64,000 nt of DNA, taken from Gottfriedia solisilvae (lineage in GTDB: Bacteria; Bacillota; Bacilli; Bacillales; Bacillaceae_G). The translations under genes and the position numbers were made by a program. How positions within the stretch are numbered: the stretch's first letter is position 1; each line of letters opens with the position of its first letter. Shown in pieces: positions 44,125 through 52,622 of this stretch. A model generated the notes under the pieces. That model did not search any database. It saw nothing but the letters and a program-made list of their open reading frames with translations, and had not been told where the DNA came from. The DNA lies in contig NZ_NETJ01000007.1 of assembly GCF_002128405.1 (NCBI RefSeq), forward strand, positions 1 to 64,000, read 5' to 3'.

Positions 44125-44583
44125 CTATTTATTAATTTTAATGTCTGCAGCACCTATTCCAATTTTTTTTAGTAATTGTATCATTATGAGTTTTTCGTCG
44201 TCTGTAATAAATGATAGATTTTGCGATATTGTTTCTACATGAGAAGGAAAAATATTATCAAACAAATCCTTCCCCTTTTCAGTAAGGACAATAAGAGATG
44301 CTCTTCGATCTGTAGGACTTGGTATTCTATTTACAAATTCATTCTTTTCTAACTTATCTACAACGTATGTTATACTTCCAGTTGGAATTGAAAAAATTTC
44401 ACTTATTTGTTGAATTGGGTGTGGACCTTTATTGTATAGCAATTCAAGAATCATAAAATTCTCGGGGCTAATCCCCTTGCTCTCAATATCTCTTCTAACG
44501 TTATTCATTACAGCTTGAGAAGCTTTGACCCAAATTCGAAAAAACTTTAAATCAAGCTCAGTTTGTTCATTTCCTTGAAACAT
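44125..44583 (-). CDS. MarR-family regulator
   Basis: 152 residues. Winged-helix core: NFMILELLYNKGPHPIQQIS, IPTGSITYVVDKLEKNEFVN, with the wing IPSPTDRRASLIVLTEKGKD. MarR proteins usually repress a neighbouring gene and respond to phenols or oxidants. It is 139 bases downstream of a doxX gene on the same strand, and three half-sites ACTCTAAT/ATTAGAGT lie before doxX, so it probably represses the pair. Confidence 0.9.
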   Translation of the reverse strand: MFQGNEQTELDLKFFRIWVKASQAVMNNVRRDIESKGISPENFMILELLYNKGPHPIQQISEIFSIPTGSITYVVDKLEKNEFVNRIPSPTDRRASLIVLTEKGKDLFDNIFPSHVETISQNLSFITDDEKLIMIQLLKKIGIGAADIKINK

Positions 44584-44722
44584 CTATCTTCCTCCTAAAA
44601 ACCAACTATATAAATAAAAGATACTCGACTTTATTAATAACTTCAAATTGATTTTTTAGTGGAAAACGGCCAAAAATAGATAAATTCACTACAATTATGT
44701 GATTAAATTCAATTTGATCAAG

Positions 44723-45082
44723 TTAAAGTCCTAATGCACTAAAATTCAAAGTTAACACAATTAAACCTAATACCAAAAGAAAGATTGGCATAATAGCTTT
44801 AGAAAAGGGATCTTTCACGCGTACCAAATGTGTCAGTATGGCCCCAAGCATAGTTCCTATTATCAGGATTCCACCTATAGCAGCAAAAGTATCATTCCAG
44901 ATGCCAGCAATCATAAAACCAGCTGCAATGACCTCAACCAATCCAGTAAATACTCTAAATCCGCTCGGTAAACGGTAGCGCTTAAATTCATCTACCATTT
45001 GTTTAGAACCAAATTTAGATAATCCAAACATAATAAAACCAATTGCTAAAATAACTTGCAATATTGTCGATAACATATTCAT
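44723..45082 (-). CDS. DoxX-family membrane protein
   Basis: 119 residues, four membrane segments. DoxX motifs: AIGFIMFGLSKFGSKQMVDE, GLVEVIAAGFMIAGIW and ILTHLVRVKDPFSKA. DoxX-type proteins act with redox enzymes at the membrane in quinone or thiol homeostasis. MarR control is usual for them. The ATG has a GGGGGAA site nearby. Confidence 0.85.
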   Translation of the reverse strand: MNMLSTILQVILAIGFIMFGLSKFGSKQMVDEFKRYRLPSGFRVFTGLVEVIAAGFMIAGIWNDTFAAIGGILIIGTMLGAILTHLVRVKDPFSKAIMPIFLLVLGLIVLTLNFSALGL

Positions 45083-45114
45083 TTTCCCCCACTCTTTTTA
45101 TATACATATTATTT

Positions 45115-45167
45115 ACTCTAATATTATATATTCTAACATTAGAGTAAATATATCCTAACATTAGAGT
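45115..45167. promoter_or_regulatory. Triple half-site operator before doxX
   Basis: ACTCTAAT at 45115-45122 and ATTAGAGT at 45138-45145 form an inverted repeat. CTAACATTAGAGT is repeated directly at 45133-45145 and 45155-45167, one 22-bp step away. Likely MarR-type binding. Confidence 0.6.
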
Positions 45168-45233
45168 TTTTTTATGTCAATCTAGAAATTTCCCTTTTTT
45201 AAATTCAAATCAACAATTAAATGCTGAACCAAA

Positions 45234-45272
45234 AAAGGCCACCTTTTTACCTAATGTAAAAAGATGACCTTT
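45234..45272 (-). terminator. Terminator of the cyanase operon
   Basis: AAAGGCCACCTTTTTAC pairs with GTAAAAAGATGACCTTT (two mismatches); on minus TTTTTT follows. Confidence 0.75.
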
Positions 45273-45347
45273 GGGAAATGGAGAAAATTAGAAATTTTAC
45301 TTGTTAAATATGAACTTTTTGCCATTACTACTTTCATTTAAATGAAA

Positions 45348-45794
45348 TTACCATTTTCTATAAGGTAAGAATTTACCATTCAATGTTATTAAAACTCGAT
45401 CCCCTTTTGGATCTACTTTCTTTTGGATATCCAGCTCAAAGTCTATAGCACTCATAATACCTTCTCCAAATTTCTCATGGATTAGTTCTTTTAGTGTAGG
45501 ACCATAAACTAATAACGCTTCGTAGAAACGATATAATAATGGATCAGTTGGAGGCATTTGCATTACTGTTCCTCTAGTTGGTATTCTTGTTAAAGCTTCT
45601 ACTACTTCTTGATCTAGTTCTAGAAGTTCACCAATTTTTGTAGCTTCTTCAATTGACATAGTCGCTTGTCCTAATAATGCTGTAACAATCCAGCTCTCTG
45701 CATTTTCTCCTACACTAGCAATGTCTGCCCACTTTAACCCTTTTGCTACTTTTGCTTCAATAACTTTTTCTGCTGCTTCTACTCTATTCATCAT
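45348..45794 (-). CDS. cynS: Cyanate hydratase (cyanase)
   Basis: 148 residues. Cyanase turns cyanate and bicarbonate into ammonia and two CO2. The N-terminal helix bundle (KGLKWADIASVGENAESWIV, TALLGQATMSIEEATKIGEL) and catalytic half are intact: PPTDPLLYRFYEALLVYGPT holds the active Arg and Glu, and GEGIMSAIDFELDIQK holds the Ser. It is 29 bases after a carbonic anhydrase gene, which recycles CO2 to bicarbonate for it, as in the classical cyn operon. Confidence 0.96.
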   Translation of the reverse strand: MMNRVEAAEKVIEAKVAKGLKWADIASVGENAESWIVTALLGQATMSIEEATKIGELLELDQEVVEALTRIPTRGTVMQMPPTDPLLYRFYEALLVYGPTLKELIHEKFGEGIMSAIDFELDIQKKVDPKGDRVLITLNGKFLPYRKW

Positions 45795-45823
45795 GTCAAA
45801 TATGTCCTCCTCTTTAATTGTTT

Positions 45824-46402
45824 TTATTTAGATACTGCTACTACTTGATAACCATCTACTACTAAGTCTAATTTTCCTGTACCAGGGTCAATTGCTAATC
45901 CGTGTACTGGTACATCTTTAGGAATTAAAGGATGGTTTCGAACTAAATCAATATTTGCTTTTATTGAATCAACTACATTGTCAAATCCAAATAACCATTT
46001 GTGTAAATCAATACCAGCATACTCAAGATTTTTAATTACATCCTGTGATACTACACCACGATCTAACGCTTTTTGGATTGTTCCTTTCGGATTACTTTGG
46101 CTCATTCCACATTTGTGATGACCGATAATAAAGATTTCATCTGCATTTAATTCGTATACTGCTGTTACAATACTGCGCATAATACTACCAAATGGATGTG
46201 AAATGATTCCTCCTGCATTTTTAATTATTTTAGCGTCACCGTTGTGTAAGTCTAAAGCTTTTGGCAACAATTCAACTAAACGTGCGTCCATACAAGATAC
46301 TACTACCATTCTTTTTTTCGGAAATTTTGTTGCTTCATATTGTACAAATTCTTCGTCATTCACGAACTTGCCGTTGTGCTCAAGAATCTCTTGTAATAAC
46401 AT
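45824..46402 (-). CDS. cynT: Beta-type carbonic anhydrase
   Basis: 192 residues. Zinc ligands are C in VVSCMDARLVEL, H and C in GHHKCGMS; the Asp-Arg pair in CMDAR and NAGGIIS complete the site. It belongs to the YtiB-like beta class. Placed as first gene of a two-gene operon with cynS, it supplies bicarbonate for cyanate breakdown. The symbol follows this context rather than sequence type. Confidence 0.92.
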   Translation of the reverse strand: MLLQEILEHNGKFVNDEEFVQYEATKFPKKRMVVVSCMDARLVELLPKALDLHNGDAKIIKNAGGIISHPFGSIMRSIVTAVYELNADEIFIIGHHKCGMSQSNPKGTIQKALDRGVVSQDVIKNLEYAGIDLHKWLFGFDNVVDSIKANIDLVRNHPLIPKDVPVHGLAIDPGTGKLDLVVDGYQVVAVSK

Positions 46403-46597
46403 ACTGTAACCTCCTGCTGGTTAGTTTAAAAAAATTTATTTTTAACCCTCTATGTGCTATAAATAGATATGGATGAAATACTAGTTAAGTTGTTGATTGA
46501 GGGTATAAACTAAGTATAAAGATTCGGTCTAATAAGCTGAACAAGTTGGTGAAACGGTTTATTAGTATCTATTTTCATGATGAAAGGATTTTTAATT

Positions 46598-47014
46598 TTG
46601 GTTGATAATATAGATCTCAAGATACTAGCATTATTAAAAGAGAATTCAAGAATGCAATGGAAAGACATAGGTCAATTAATTCATATGACAGGACAGTCTG
46701 TGGGAAATCGTATACGTAGATTAGAGGATATGGGGATTATCGAGCAATATACCATTGCAACAAACAAGGCTAAGCTGGGAATGCCAATTACTGCATTTAT
46801 TACAATATTTTTAGAGTCATCTAACCACTTAGCATTTAGAACGTTTTATGAAAAAGAGGAATCAATTACCGAAGTTCATAGAATAAGTGGTGAAGGTTGC
46901 TTTCTATTGACTGCTCATTTCACCTCAAATGAAGCACTTGATGATCTTCTTGCAGAATTGTTAAAACACGGCAATTATCGTGTTAATATATCGATTGGTA
47001 AGTTAAAATCATGA
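46598..47014 (+). CDS. Lrp/AsnC-family regulator
   Basis: 138 residues from a TTG at 46598 with AAAGGA ten bases before; ATGs at 46577 and 46580 overlap that site. The helix-turn-helix (DLKILALLKENSRMQWKDIG, MTGQSVGNRIRRLEDMGIIE) is followed by a RAM-type domain (SITEVHRISGEGCFLLTAHF). It is divergent from the cynT-cynS operon with 170 bases between, so it probably regulates it. Confidence 0.88.
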   Translation: MVDNIDLKILALLKENSRMQWKDIGQLIHMTGQSVGNRIRRLEDMGIIEQYTIATNKAKLGMPITAFITIFLESSNHLAFRTFYEKEESITEVHRISGEGCFLLTAHFTSNEALDDLLAELLKHGNYRVNISIGKLKS

Positions 47015-47056
47015 AACACCTTACTACAAAATTTAACTTATGTTTATAATGAAAAA

Positions 47057-47080
47057 AACCGTTCTGATCTCAGAACGGTT
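47057..47080. terminator. Bidirectional terminator
   Basis: AACCGTTCTGA and TCAGAACGGTT pair with a two-base loop, flanked by A and T runs. Shared by the Lrp-type and DinB genes. Confidence 0.85.
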
Positions 47081-47084
47081 TTAA

Positions 47085-47555
47085 TTATTGATTGATTAGT
47101 GCATTAATATTTTTTATAGCAGCAAAATGCATTGCTTCATGGTAAACACAAAAGACCATTAATTCCTCTACAGTATTAAAATTTAATCCAGTCGACGAGT
47201 TATATGGCGTTGGTATTTCATGATTCATTTTATCAGCTAATGTTAATTCAATTCTCTCCAACTGCTCATTTAGTAAGTAAATCATTTGAGGTATTGTTGG
47301 TGGCTCTACAGTCCAATTTGAAGGCTGCGTACCGGGATCAAATAAACTATTCATATTAGCAGGAAATTTTGTATGTTCTCCAGTAAGTTGAAAAGCAAAT
47401 TTTTCTTGAGCAACATAAATGTGGCCTAAGTTCCAAATGATATTATTCTTTAGTCCATCTGGAATTATTTTCGCTTTTTGATCACTCATATCTTTAACAT
47501 AATTAATAGTTTGACGACGAATAAAATCTAATTGACGTAAAATTACGTTTTTCAT
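47085..47555 (-). CDS. DinB/YfiT-like metal-binding protein
   Basis: 156 residues from the ATG at 47555 with AAGGAGG. Four-helix bundle of the DinB superfamily. The metal ligands are H in WNLGHIYVAQEKF and the pair in YHEAMHFAAI. Some members are bacillithiol-dependent transferases, which would suit an electrophile-detoxifying operon. It stands last behind DUF1348-hps-phi-DUF1348. Confidence 0.8.
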   Translation of the reverse strand: MKNVILRQLDFIRRQTINYVKDMSDQKAKIIPDGLKNNIIWNLGHIYVAQEKFAFQLTGEHTKFPANMNSLFDPGTQPSNWTVEPPTIPQMIYLLNEQLERIELTLADKMNHEIPTPYNSSTGLNFNTVEELMVFCVYHEAMHFAAIKNINALINQ

Positions 47556-47694
47556 TAGTTTTTCCTCCTTAAATAGTGGTTGGAATTTATAAACTAGAAA
47601 CTGCCGGGAGTACATTACCCGACAGCTTCACCTGAGGTTGGATAAATACTAGTTAATTTTGATGATTAACTACTAACTAAGTTTTTTAACAGAT

Positions 47695-48108
47695 TTATTT
47701 ATATCGTCTTTCACTTTCTTCTATTGGATAATCGTTTCCAGCCATATCTCTTCGTTTCATAAGTCCGTCTTCACCGAATTCCCAATACTCGTTTCCGTGA
47801 CATCTCATCCATTGGCCTGTATTTCTATCTTGATATTCATATTCAAAGCGTACTGCAATTCGATTGTCTGTATAGCTCCAAAGCTCTTTCATTAACTTGT
47901 AATTCGTTTCTCTTTCAAATTTTTTAGTTAAGAAATTCTTAATTGCTTCACGACCTGTAAAAAATTCGGAACGGTTACGCCAATTAGAATCTATTGAGTA
48001 TCCCATTGAAATACGTACTGGATCTTGAGAGTTCCAAGCATCTTCAGCAAATTTAACTTTTGCTAACGCTTTTTCTAGTGTAAATGGAGGTCTGATATCT
48101 TTACTCAT
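47695..48108 (-). CDS. DUF1348 / NTF2-like protein, type A copy 2
   Basis: 137 residues, about 95% identical by eye to the copy at 16732 (FFTGREAIKNFLTKKFERET). GGGGAG precedes the ATG. It follows phi in the same direction, separated by the operator-bearing hairpin. One visible difference from other copies is ELWSYTDNR in place of ELWCYT. Confidence 0.85.
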   Translation of the reverse strand: MSKDIRPPFTLEKALAKVKFAEDAWNSQDPVRISMGYSIDSNWRNRSEFFTGREAIKNFLTKKFERETNYKLMKELWSYTDNRIAVRFEYEYQDRNTGQWMRCHGNEYWEFGEDGLMKRRDMAGNDYPIEESERRYK

Positions 48109-48160
48109 CTTAATTCTCCCCTTTAATTAAATGTATTTGATTGTTAAAAAGTTATCTTAC

Positions 48161-48200
48161 TCGCCACATTTAAACAGACAGTTCTGTATAAATGTGGCGA
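48161..48200. promoter_or_regulatory. Shared operator inside a 12-bp-stem hairpin
   Basis: TCGCCACATTTA at 48161-48172 pairs exactly with 48189-48200. The loop and inner bases hold AAACAGACAGTTCTGTAT (48172-48189), a copy of the shared operator. The promoter boxes beside it are poor (CCACAT, TTTAAA on minus). A T-run follows only on the plus strand. It lies between phi and the second DUF1348 gene. Confidence 0.6.
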
Positions 48201-48214
48201 ATTTTTTCAACATT

Positions 48215-48772
48215 TTATTCTAGATTTGCATGTTTACCATACATTGTTTGAGAATCTAGCCCCATTTTTTCCATATACCTTAAGATAACTGCATCTAATA
48301 AAAGTAATAATGTTTGTTCAAAAAGTGAACCCATTGGTTGTATAGTTTGATAATGATTTTTCGACTTATCTTTAGGAGAACCAGGTAAAGTAATCGTAAT
48401 ATCCGCTAATTTACCTATGCTTGATTCAGGAAAAATACTAACAAGGACAACGACGCCACCTAAACTTTTAGCTTTTTGTGCAATCGATATTAAGCTTTTT
48501 GTTTCACCAGAGCCAGATCCAATAATTAACATATCTCCTTTTTCTAAGTTAGGTGTAATCGTTTCACCTACTACATATGAATCTAAATTCATATGCATCA
48601 TTCTCATCGCAAAGGATTTAACCATAAATCCAGATCGGCCTGCCCCAGCTACAAATATCTTATTTGATTGTACAATTGCATCGACTAGCTTTTCAGCTGC
48701 GTCATCAGGTATTTGATCTGTTGCAAGATTTATCTCTTTTATGATTTCAGTTAAATATTGAGTTGTCTGCAT
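48215..48772 (-). CDS. hxlB: 6-phospho-3-hexuloisomerase
   Basis: 185 residues from the ATG at 48772 (MQTTQYLTEIIKEI, aligning with HxlB); a GTG nine bases up overlaps the hps stop. It converts hexulose-6-phosphate to fructose-6-phosphate, the second step of ribulose-monophosphate formaldehyde fixation. The SIS-domain phosphate sites are FVAGAGRSGFMVKSFAMRMM and IIGSGSGETKSL. C-terminal GLDSQTMYGKHANLE is typical. Confidence 0.95.
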   Translation of the reverse strand: MQTTQYLTEIIKEINLATDQIPDDAAEKLVDAIVQSNKIFVAGAGRSGFMVKSFAMRMMHMNLDSYVVGETITPNLEKGDMLIIGSGSGETKSLISIAQKAKSLGGVVVLVSIFPESSIGKLADITITLPGSPKDKSKNHYQTIQPMGSLFEQTLLLLLDAVILRYMEKMGLDSQTMYGKHANLE

Positions 48773-48780
48773 AGATGTCA

Positions 48781-49413
48781 CTATCCTTTTTTTATTAATT
48801 TTTGCATTTCTGCTGCTACTGCTTTTTTATCATCTTGACCAGTAATTCCTCCACCAACAATGACTAAATCTGGTTTCGCATTTATTACTTCTTGTAATGT
48901 GCTAAGTTTGATTCCACCTGCTACTGCAGTTTTCGCATTCTTAACTACGCTTTTAATCGTTTGTAGATCTTCGAATGAATTTTTTCCAATTGCTTGTAAG
49001 TCATAGCCTGTGTGAACGCAGATGTAATCTACTCCAAACTCATCAAGTTCTTTTGCTCTTCCTGCGATATCTTTTATACCAATCATGTCTACTAAGATCT
49101 GTTTACCTTGTTTTTTTGCTTCTGATACTGCACCTTTAATTGACATGTCTTCTGCTACCCCAAGAATAGTGACAATATCAGCTCCTGCTTCAGATGCTTT
49201 CATTACTTCATAGCCAGCAGCATCCATTATCTTTAAATCTGCTAAAACCTCTAATGATGGATAAGCCTCTTTAATTGCCTTAACTGCGTGTAAACCTTCA
49301 TTTATGACTACTGGAGTACCAATTTCTACTACATCAATAAATTCTTCTACCTCTTTTACTACTTGAATTGCTTCTTGAATGTTAACTAAATCTAACGCTA
49401 ATTGTAATTTCAT
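48781..49413 (-). CDS. hxlA: 3-hexulose-6-phosphate synthase
   Basis: 210 residues. It condenses formaldehyde with ribulose-5-phosphate. TIM-barrel motifs: VDVVEIGTPVVINEGLHAVK, EVLADLKIMDAAGYEVMKAS with the catalytic Asp-Lys-Asp, and VAGGIKLSTL and VIVGGGITG for phosphate binding. In many Bacillus species the pair is switched on by formaldehyde through HxlR; no hxlR lies here. Instead the promoter at 49935, before the DUF1348 gene 54 bases upstream, carries the shared operator. Confidence 0.96.
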   Translation of the reverse strand: MKLQLALDLVNIQEAIQVVKEVEEFIDVVEIGTPVVINEGLHAVKAIKEAYPSLEVLADLKIMDAAGYEVMKASEAGADIVTILGVAEDMSIKGAVSEAKKQGKQILVDMIGIKDIAGRAKELDEFGVDYICVHTGYDLQAIGKNSFEDLQTIKSVVKNAKTAVAGGIKLSTLQEVINAKPDLVIVGGGITGQDDKKAVAAEMQKLIKKG

Positions 49414-49467
49414 AATTTTTCTCCCCTTAGTGTTTTTTTTGTTTTTTTATGCCTTCATTCATATTTT

Positions 49468-49881
49468 TTATTTATAACGACGATCAATTTCATTAATTGG
49501 GTAATCATTTCCACTCATATCTCTTCGTTTCATAAGACCGTCATCACCAAACTCCCAAAGCTCGTTTCCGTGACATCTCATCCATTGACCAGTTTCCGCA
49601 ACTTGGTATTCGTATTCAAATCGTACTGCAATACGATTGTCAGTGTAGCACCAAAGTTCTTTCATTAGTTTATAGTGTTGTTCTTTCTTGTATTTATTTG
49701 TTAAGAACGTTTTAATTTCATCTCTACCTTTTATAAAATCAGTTCGGTTACGCCAATCTGAGTCAACTGTATATCCCATTGAAATGCGTTCTGGATCTTG
49801 TGAGTTCCATGCATCTTCAGCAAATTTAACTTTAGCTAGCGCCTTTTCAAGCGTAAATGGAGGTCTAATATCTTTACTCAT
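49468..49881 (-). CDS. DUF1348 / NTF2-like protein, type B copy 2
   Basis: 137 residues, nearest to the copy at 17198 (FIKGRDEIKTFLTNKYKKEQ). First gene of the operon DUF1348-hps-phi-DUF1348-dinB. GGAAGGATG precedes the ATG. Its association with formaldehyde-fixing enzymes is the best clue to the role of the family here. Confidence 0.85.
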   Translation of the reverse strand: MSKDIRPPFTLEKALAKVKFAEDAWNSQDPERISMGYTVDSDWRNRTDFIKGRDEIKTFLTNKYKKEQHYKLMKELWCYTDNRIAVRFEYEYQVAETGQWMRCHGNELWEFGDDGLMKRRDMSGNDYPINEIDRRYK

Positions 49882-49934
49882 TAATTTTCATCCTTCCTCT
49901 TTATGAGTTAGAGTTTTTCTTGCTCTACAATTAC

Positions 49935-49963
49935 ATAATACAGACAGGTCTGTATAATTACAA
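49935..49963 (-). promoter_or_regulatory. Promoter with perfect shared operator for DUF1348-hps-phi
   Basis: On minus: TTGTAA (49958-49963), 17 bases, TATTAT (49935-49940). ATACAGACAGGTCTGTAT at 49938-49955 is the best palindrome of the six: eight of eight outer bases match in each arm. Confidence 0.85.
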
Positions 49964-50029
49964 GTTATTTATTAATAAATTTTATTTAATTTACATGATA
50001 ATTTTTGGAAGTAATGTAATAATTTATCT

Positions 50030-51505
50030 TTACTTTGCAGTTTCCGTCTCTTTTATTACCCTTAATGTTTTCAAATCATAATCTTCAGCACCCTGCACTG
50101 GTAGACCTGCTTCGATATTCTTTTTAATGTAAACTAGGTTTTCTTCTGTAATCATTTCACCCGGAATGAATATAGGAATACCTGGTGGATATACCATAAC
50201 AAATTCGGCAATGATTCTTCCAACTGATTCATCAAATGGAATGATTTCTGTATCAGCATAGAAAGCATCTCTTGGAGTCAATAAAAGCTTAGGAATCGTT
50301 GGAAGCAATACAGGTGCAGCTTCTTTTAAGAGATCCTGATCTCGAAAAGTTATAGATAAGTCATTTAATGCATTAACAAGTTTTGATACGTCTCCTTCAG
50401 TATCTCCTGGCGTGATAATGCACAGGATATTATATAGGTCTGATAATTCTACTTCTATGTTAAATTTCTCTCGAAGCCATTTTTCAGCATCATGACCTGT
50501 AATTCCTAGCTCTTTAACTGAAATAAGAAGTTTTGTAGGATCCAACGCAAAAATGGCATTAGAATCTAAAATTTCACGCCCAACACATGAAAGATTATCA
50601 ATTTGATTAATTTTTGCACGTGTTCTTTCTGCCATGTTTATTGTTTTTTCTAACAAATATTTCCCTTCAGTTACTAATTGTCTCCTTGCTACATCTAAAG
50701 ATGATAGTAACAAATATGAAGTTGATGTCGTCGTCAACATACTTAAAGTCGTTTGAATATGAGAAGGAGAAACAAGATTACCTTGTACATTTAGTATCGA
50801 ACTTTGAGTCATTGAACCCCCTAATTTATGCACACTTGTTGCAGCCATGTCTGCACCCACTTGCATTGCTGATAAAGGAAGTTCATCATGGAAATGTATA
50901 TGTGCACCATGTGCCTCATCTACAAGTACAGGTATATCTCTCGCATGAGCAATATCTACGATTTTTTTCAAATCTCCCGAAATACCAAAATAAGTTGGAT
51001 TTATGACAAGTACTGCTTTAGTATCAGGGTGTTCTATTAAGGCTTTTTCTATTGAATCAGGTGTAACCCCATGTGATATCCCAAGTGTTGGATCAACTTC
51101 AGGATGAATAAAAATTGGTATTGCACCTGAAAAAATGATTCCACTCATGATTGATTTGTGAACATTACGGGGAACTATTATTTTATCTCCAGGTCCACAA
51201 ACACTCATCACCATTGTCATAATCGCTCCACTGGTTCCTTGAATCGAAAAAAAGGTATAATCTGCACCAAATGCTTCTGCTGCTAAGGATTGTGCATGTT
51301 TGATAATTCCTTTTGGCTGATGCAGATCATCTAATGGTGCAATATTAATTAAATCAATTGCCAGAGCATTTTCACCGATAAACTCTTTAAATTCCGTATC
51401 TATACCCATCCCTTTTTTATGACCGGGTATATGAAATTGTATTGGATTTTTCTGCGCATGCTCTACTAATGCCGTAAATAATGGAGTATTAAATTGTGAA
51501 GTCAT
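50030..51505 (-). CDS. speA: Arginine decarboxylase (Orn/Lys/Arg decarboxylase family)
   Basis: 491 residues. SpeA makes agmatine, the first step of polyamine synthesis in Bacillus. It is collinear with Bacillus SpeA over its full length: IQFHIPGHKKGMG-like start, TFFSIQGTSGAIMTMVMSVC, the PLP aspartate in PVLVDEAHGAHIHFHDELPL, PLP-lysine in AATSVHKLGGSMTQSSIL, and VYPPGIPIFIPGEMITEENL near the end. It lies 56 bases behind a PNPOx-like gene and seems driven by the operator-bearing promoter at 52623, which is unusual for a polyamine gene. Confidence 0.95.
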   Translation of the reverse strand: MTSQFNTPLFTALVEHAQKNPIQFHIPGHKKGMGIDTEFKEFIGENALAIDLINIAPLDDLHQPKGIIKHAQSLAAEAFGADYTFFSIQGTSGAIMTMVMSVCGPGDKIIVPRNVHKSIMSGIIFSGAIPIFIHPEVDPTLGISHGVTPDSIEKALIEHPDTKAVLVINPTYFGISGDLKKIVDIAHARDIPVLVDEAHGAHIHFHDELPLSAMQVGADMAATSVHKLGGSMTQSSILNVQGNLVSPSHIQTTLSMLTTTSTSYLLLSSLDVARRQLVTEGKYLLEKTINMAERTRAKINQIDNLSCVGREILDSNAIFALDPTKLLISVKELGITGHDAEKWLREKFNIEVELSDLYNILCIITPGDTEGDVSKLVNALNDLSITFRDQDLLKEAAPVLLPTIPKLLLTPRDAFYADTEIIPFDESVGRIIAEFVMVYPPGIPIFIPGEMITEENLVYIKKNIEAGLPVQGAEDYDLKTLRVIKETETAK

Positions 51506-51561
51506 GTTTAATCCTCCCCTTCCCCTGTTTATTCTATTTCTATCTATTGTTACTTCTTTTA

Positions 51562-52476
51562 TTAAATTGCTTTTGGATTAAAAGGAGAATATTTTATGAA
51601 TTCCCATTGATAGTATCCTGCAGTATCGGTTTGAATGACTTCTTTCACTTGAAATTCTACCAACCGTTCTGCGCCTGGAAATTGACTTAACATGTCATCA
51701 TTCATTTCCCAAATAACATGTGCTTCACCACTAAGTTGTAGAATATCCCCATTTTCAAAATTAATAAATAATAATCCTACTTTTGGATTTTGAACAATGT
51801 TTCCTAACGTATTAAACAAGTTATTGCCTGAGTAGTCAGGGAACATCAATGATCCATTTTCGAAAACTTTTATAAATCCGGGCATTCCACCTCTGTGTGA
51901 AACATCCATTTTCCCTTCAGAACTTGAACTTGCAATAAAAAATGTATCTGATTGATTGATCCATACTTGTTGACTTTGAGTAAGGTTTTTTTCACGATAA
52001 GCAACCTTATTTTGTTTATTGATATCAGGTTTATATGAGAAATTCCTTGCCTGAATAAATTTTGGACAATTTCCATATACTTGTTCAGCCTGGACTTCTA
52101 TAGATCCATTTGAGTTTTTAGAAATCACACCATTAATACGCATCCTGATTCTTGAAACTAAATTAATAACGACTACCCCTATCTCTTTGTTTTCTTCAAT
52201 ATTAGAGAACAACGGGTCAAACTCGTTTATTTTCGTATTGATTCGTATTTTATTTGGCGCAATTACTTGTATTATTCCAGGATCACCTGCTATAAAGGAG
52301 CTCCAAACTTGCCCATTTTTATCCATAGATCCAATCATAAGCATATTTTGTTCATTTAAAAAAGCTTCAAATCTATCTGAAATAGTAGGTTTAATCATCG
52401 TTCCTACTGAATTTGCGAATTCTTCTACTCCAAGTAATTCTTGAACTAATCGTTCACCTGAATGAAAGACACTCAT
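51562..52476 (-). CDS. Pyridoxamine-phosphate-oxidase-like (FMN split-barrel) protein
   Basis: 304 residues with two split-barrel units. The first (about 35-130) reads NMLMIGSMDKNGQVWSSFIA; the second (about 170-290) reads DTFFIASSSSEGKMDVSHRG then GNNLFNTLGNIVQNPKVGLL. COG3576-like proteins bind flavin and may reduce small electrophiles. It has no attached ferredoxin or reductase domain. GGAGG precedes the ATG. First gene behind the operator-bearing promoter, with speA second. Confidence 0.8.
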   Translation of the reverse strand: MSVFHSGERLVQELLGVEEFANSVGTMIKPTISDRFEAFLNEQNMLMIGSMDKNGQVWSSFIAGDPGIIQVIAPNKIRINTKINEFDPLFSNIEENKEIGVVVINLVSRIRMRINGVISKNSNGSIEVQAEQVYGNCPKFIQARNFSYKPDINKQNKVAYREKNLTQSQQVWINQSDTFFIASSSSEGKMDVSHRGGMPGFIKVFENGSLMFPDYSGNNLFNTLGNIVQNPKVGLLFINFENGDILQLSGEAHVIWEMNDDMLSQFPGAERLVEFQVKEVIQTDTAGYYQWEFIKYSPFNPKAI

Positions 52477-52622
52477 TTCATATACCTCCTATCCTTAATA
52501 ATCTTCTTTATTTGAATTTCTAATAAGTAAAAAAAGTTGTCATAGCAGAATTAGTATTCTTATAAAGCATATTTTTGATTAACTGATAACAAAAAATACT
52601 AATTAGATCTACCTTGAAAGTT

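Noticed and set aside
48161-49963. HxlR-type control of hps-phi
   Set aside because: No hxlR gene is adjacent, and the same palindrome controls unrelated loci in a TetR-like layout.
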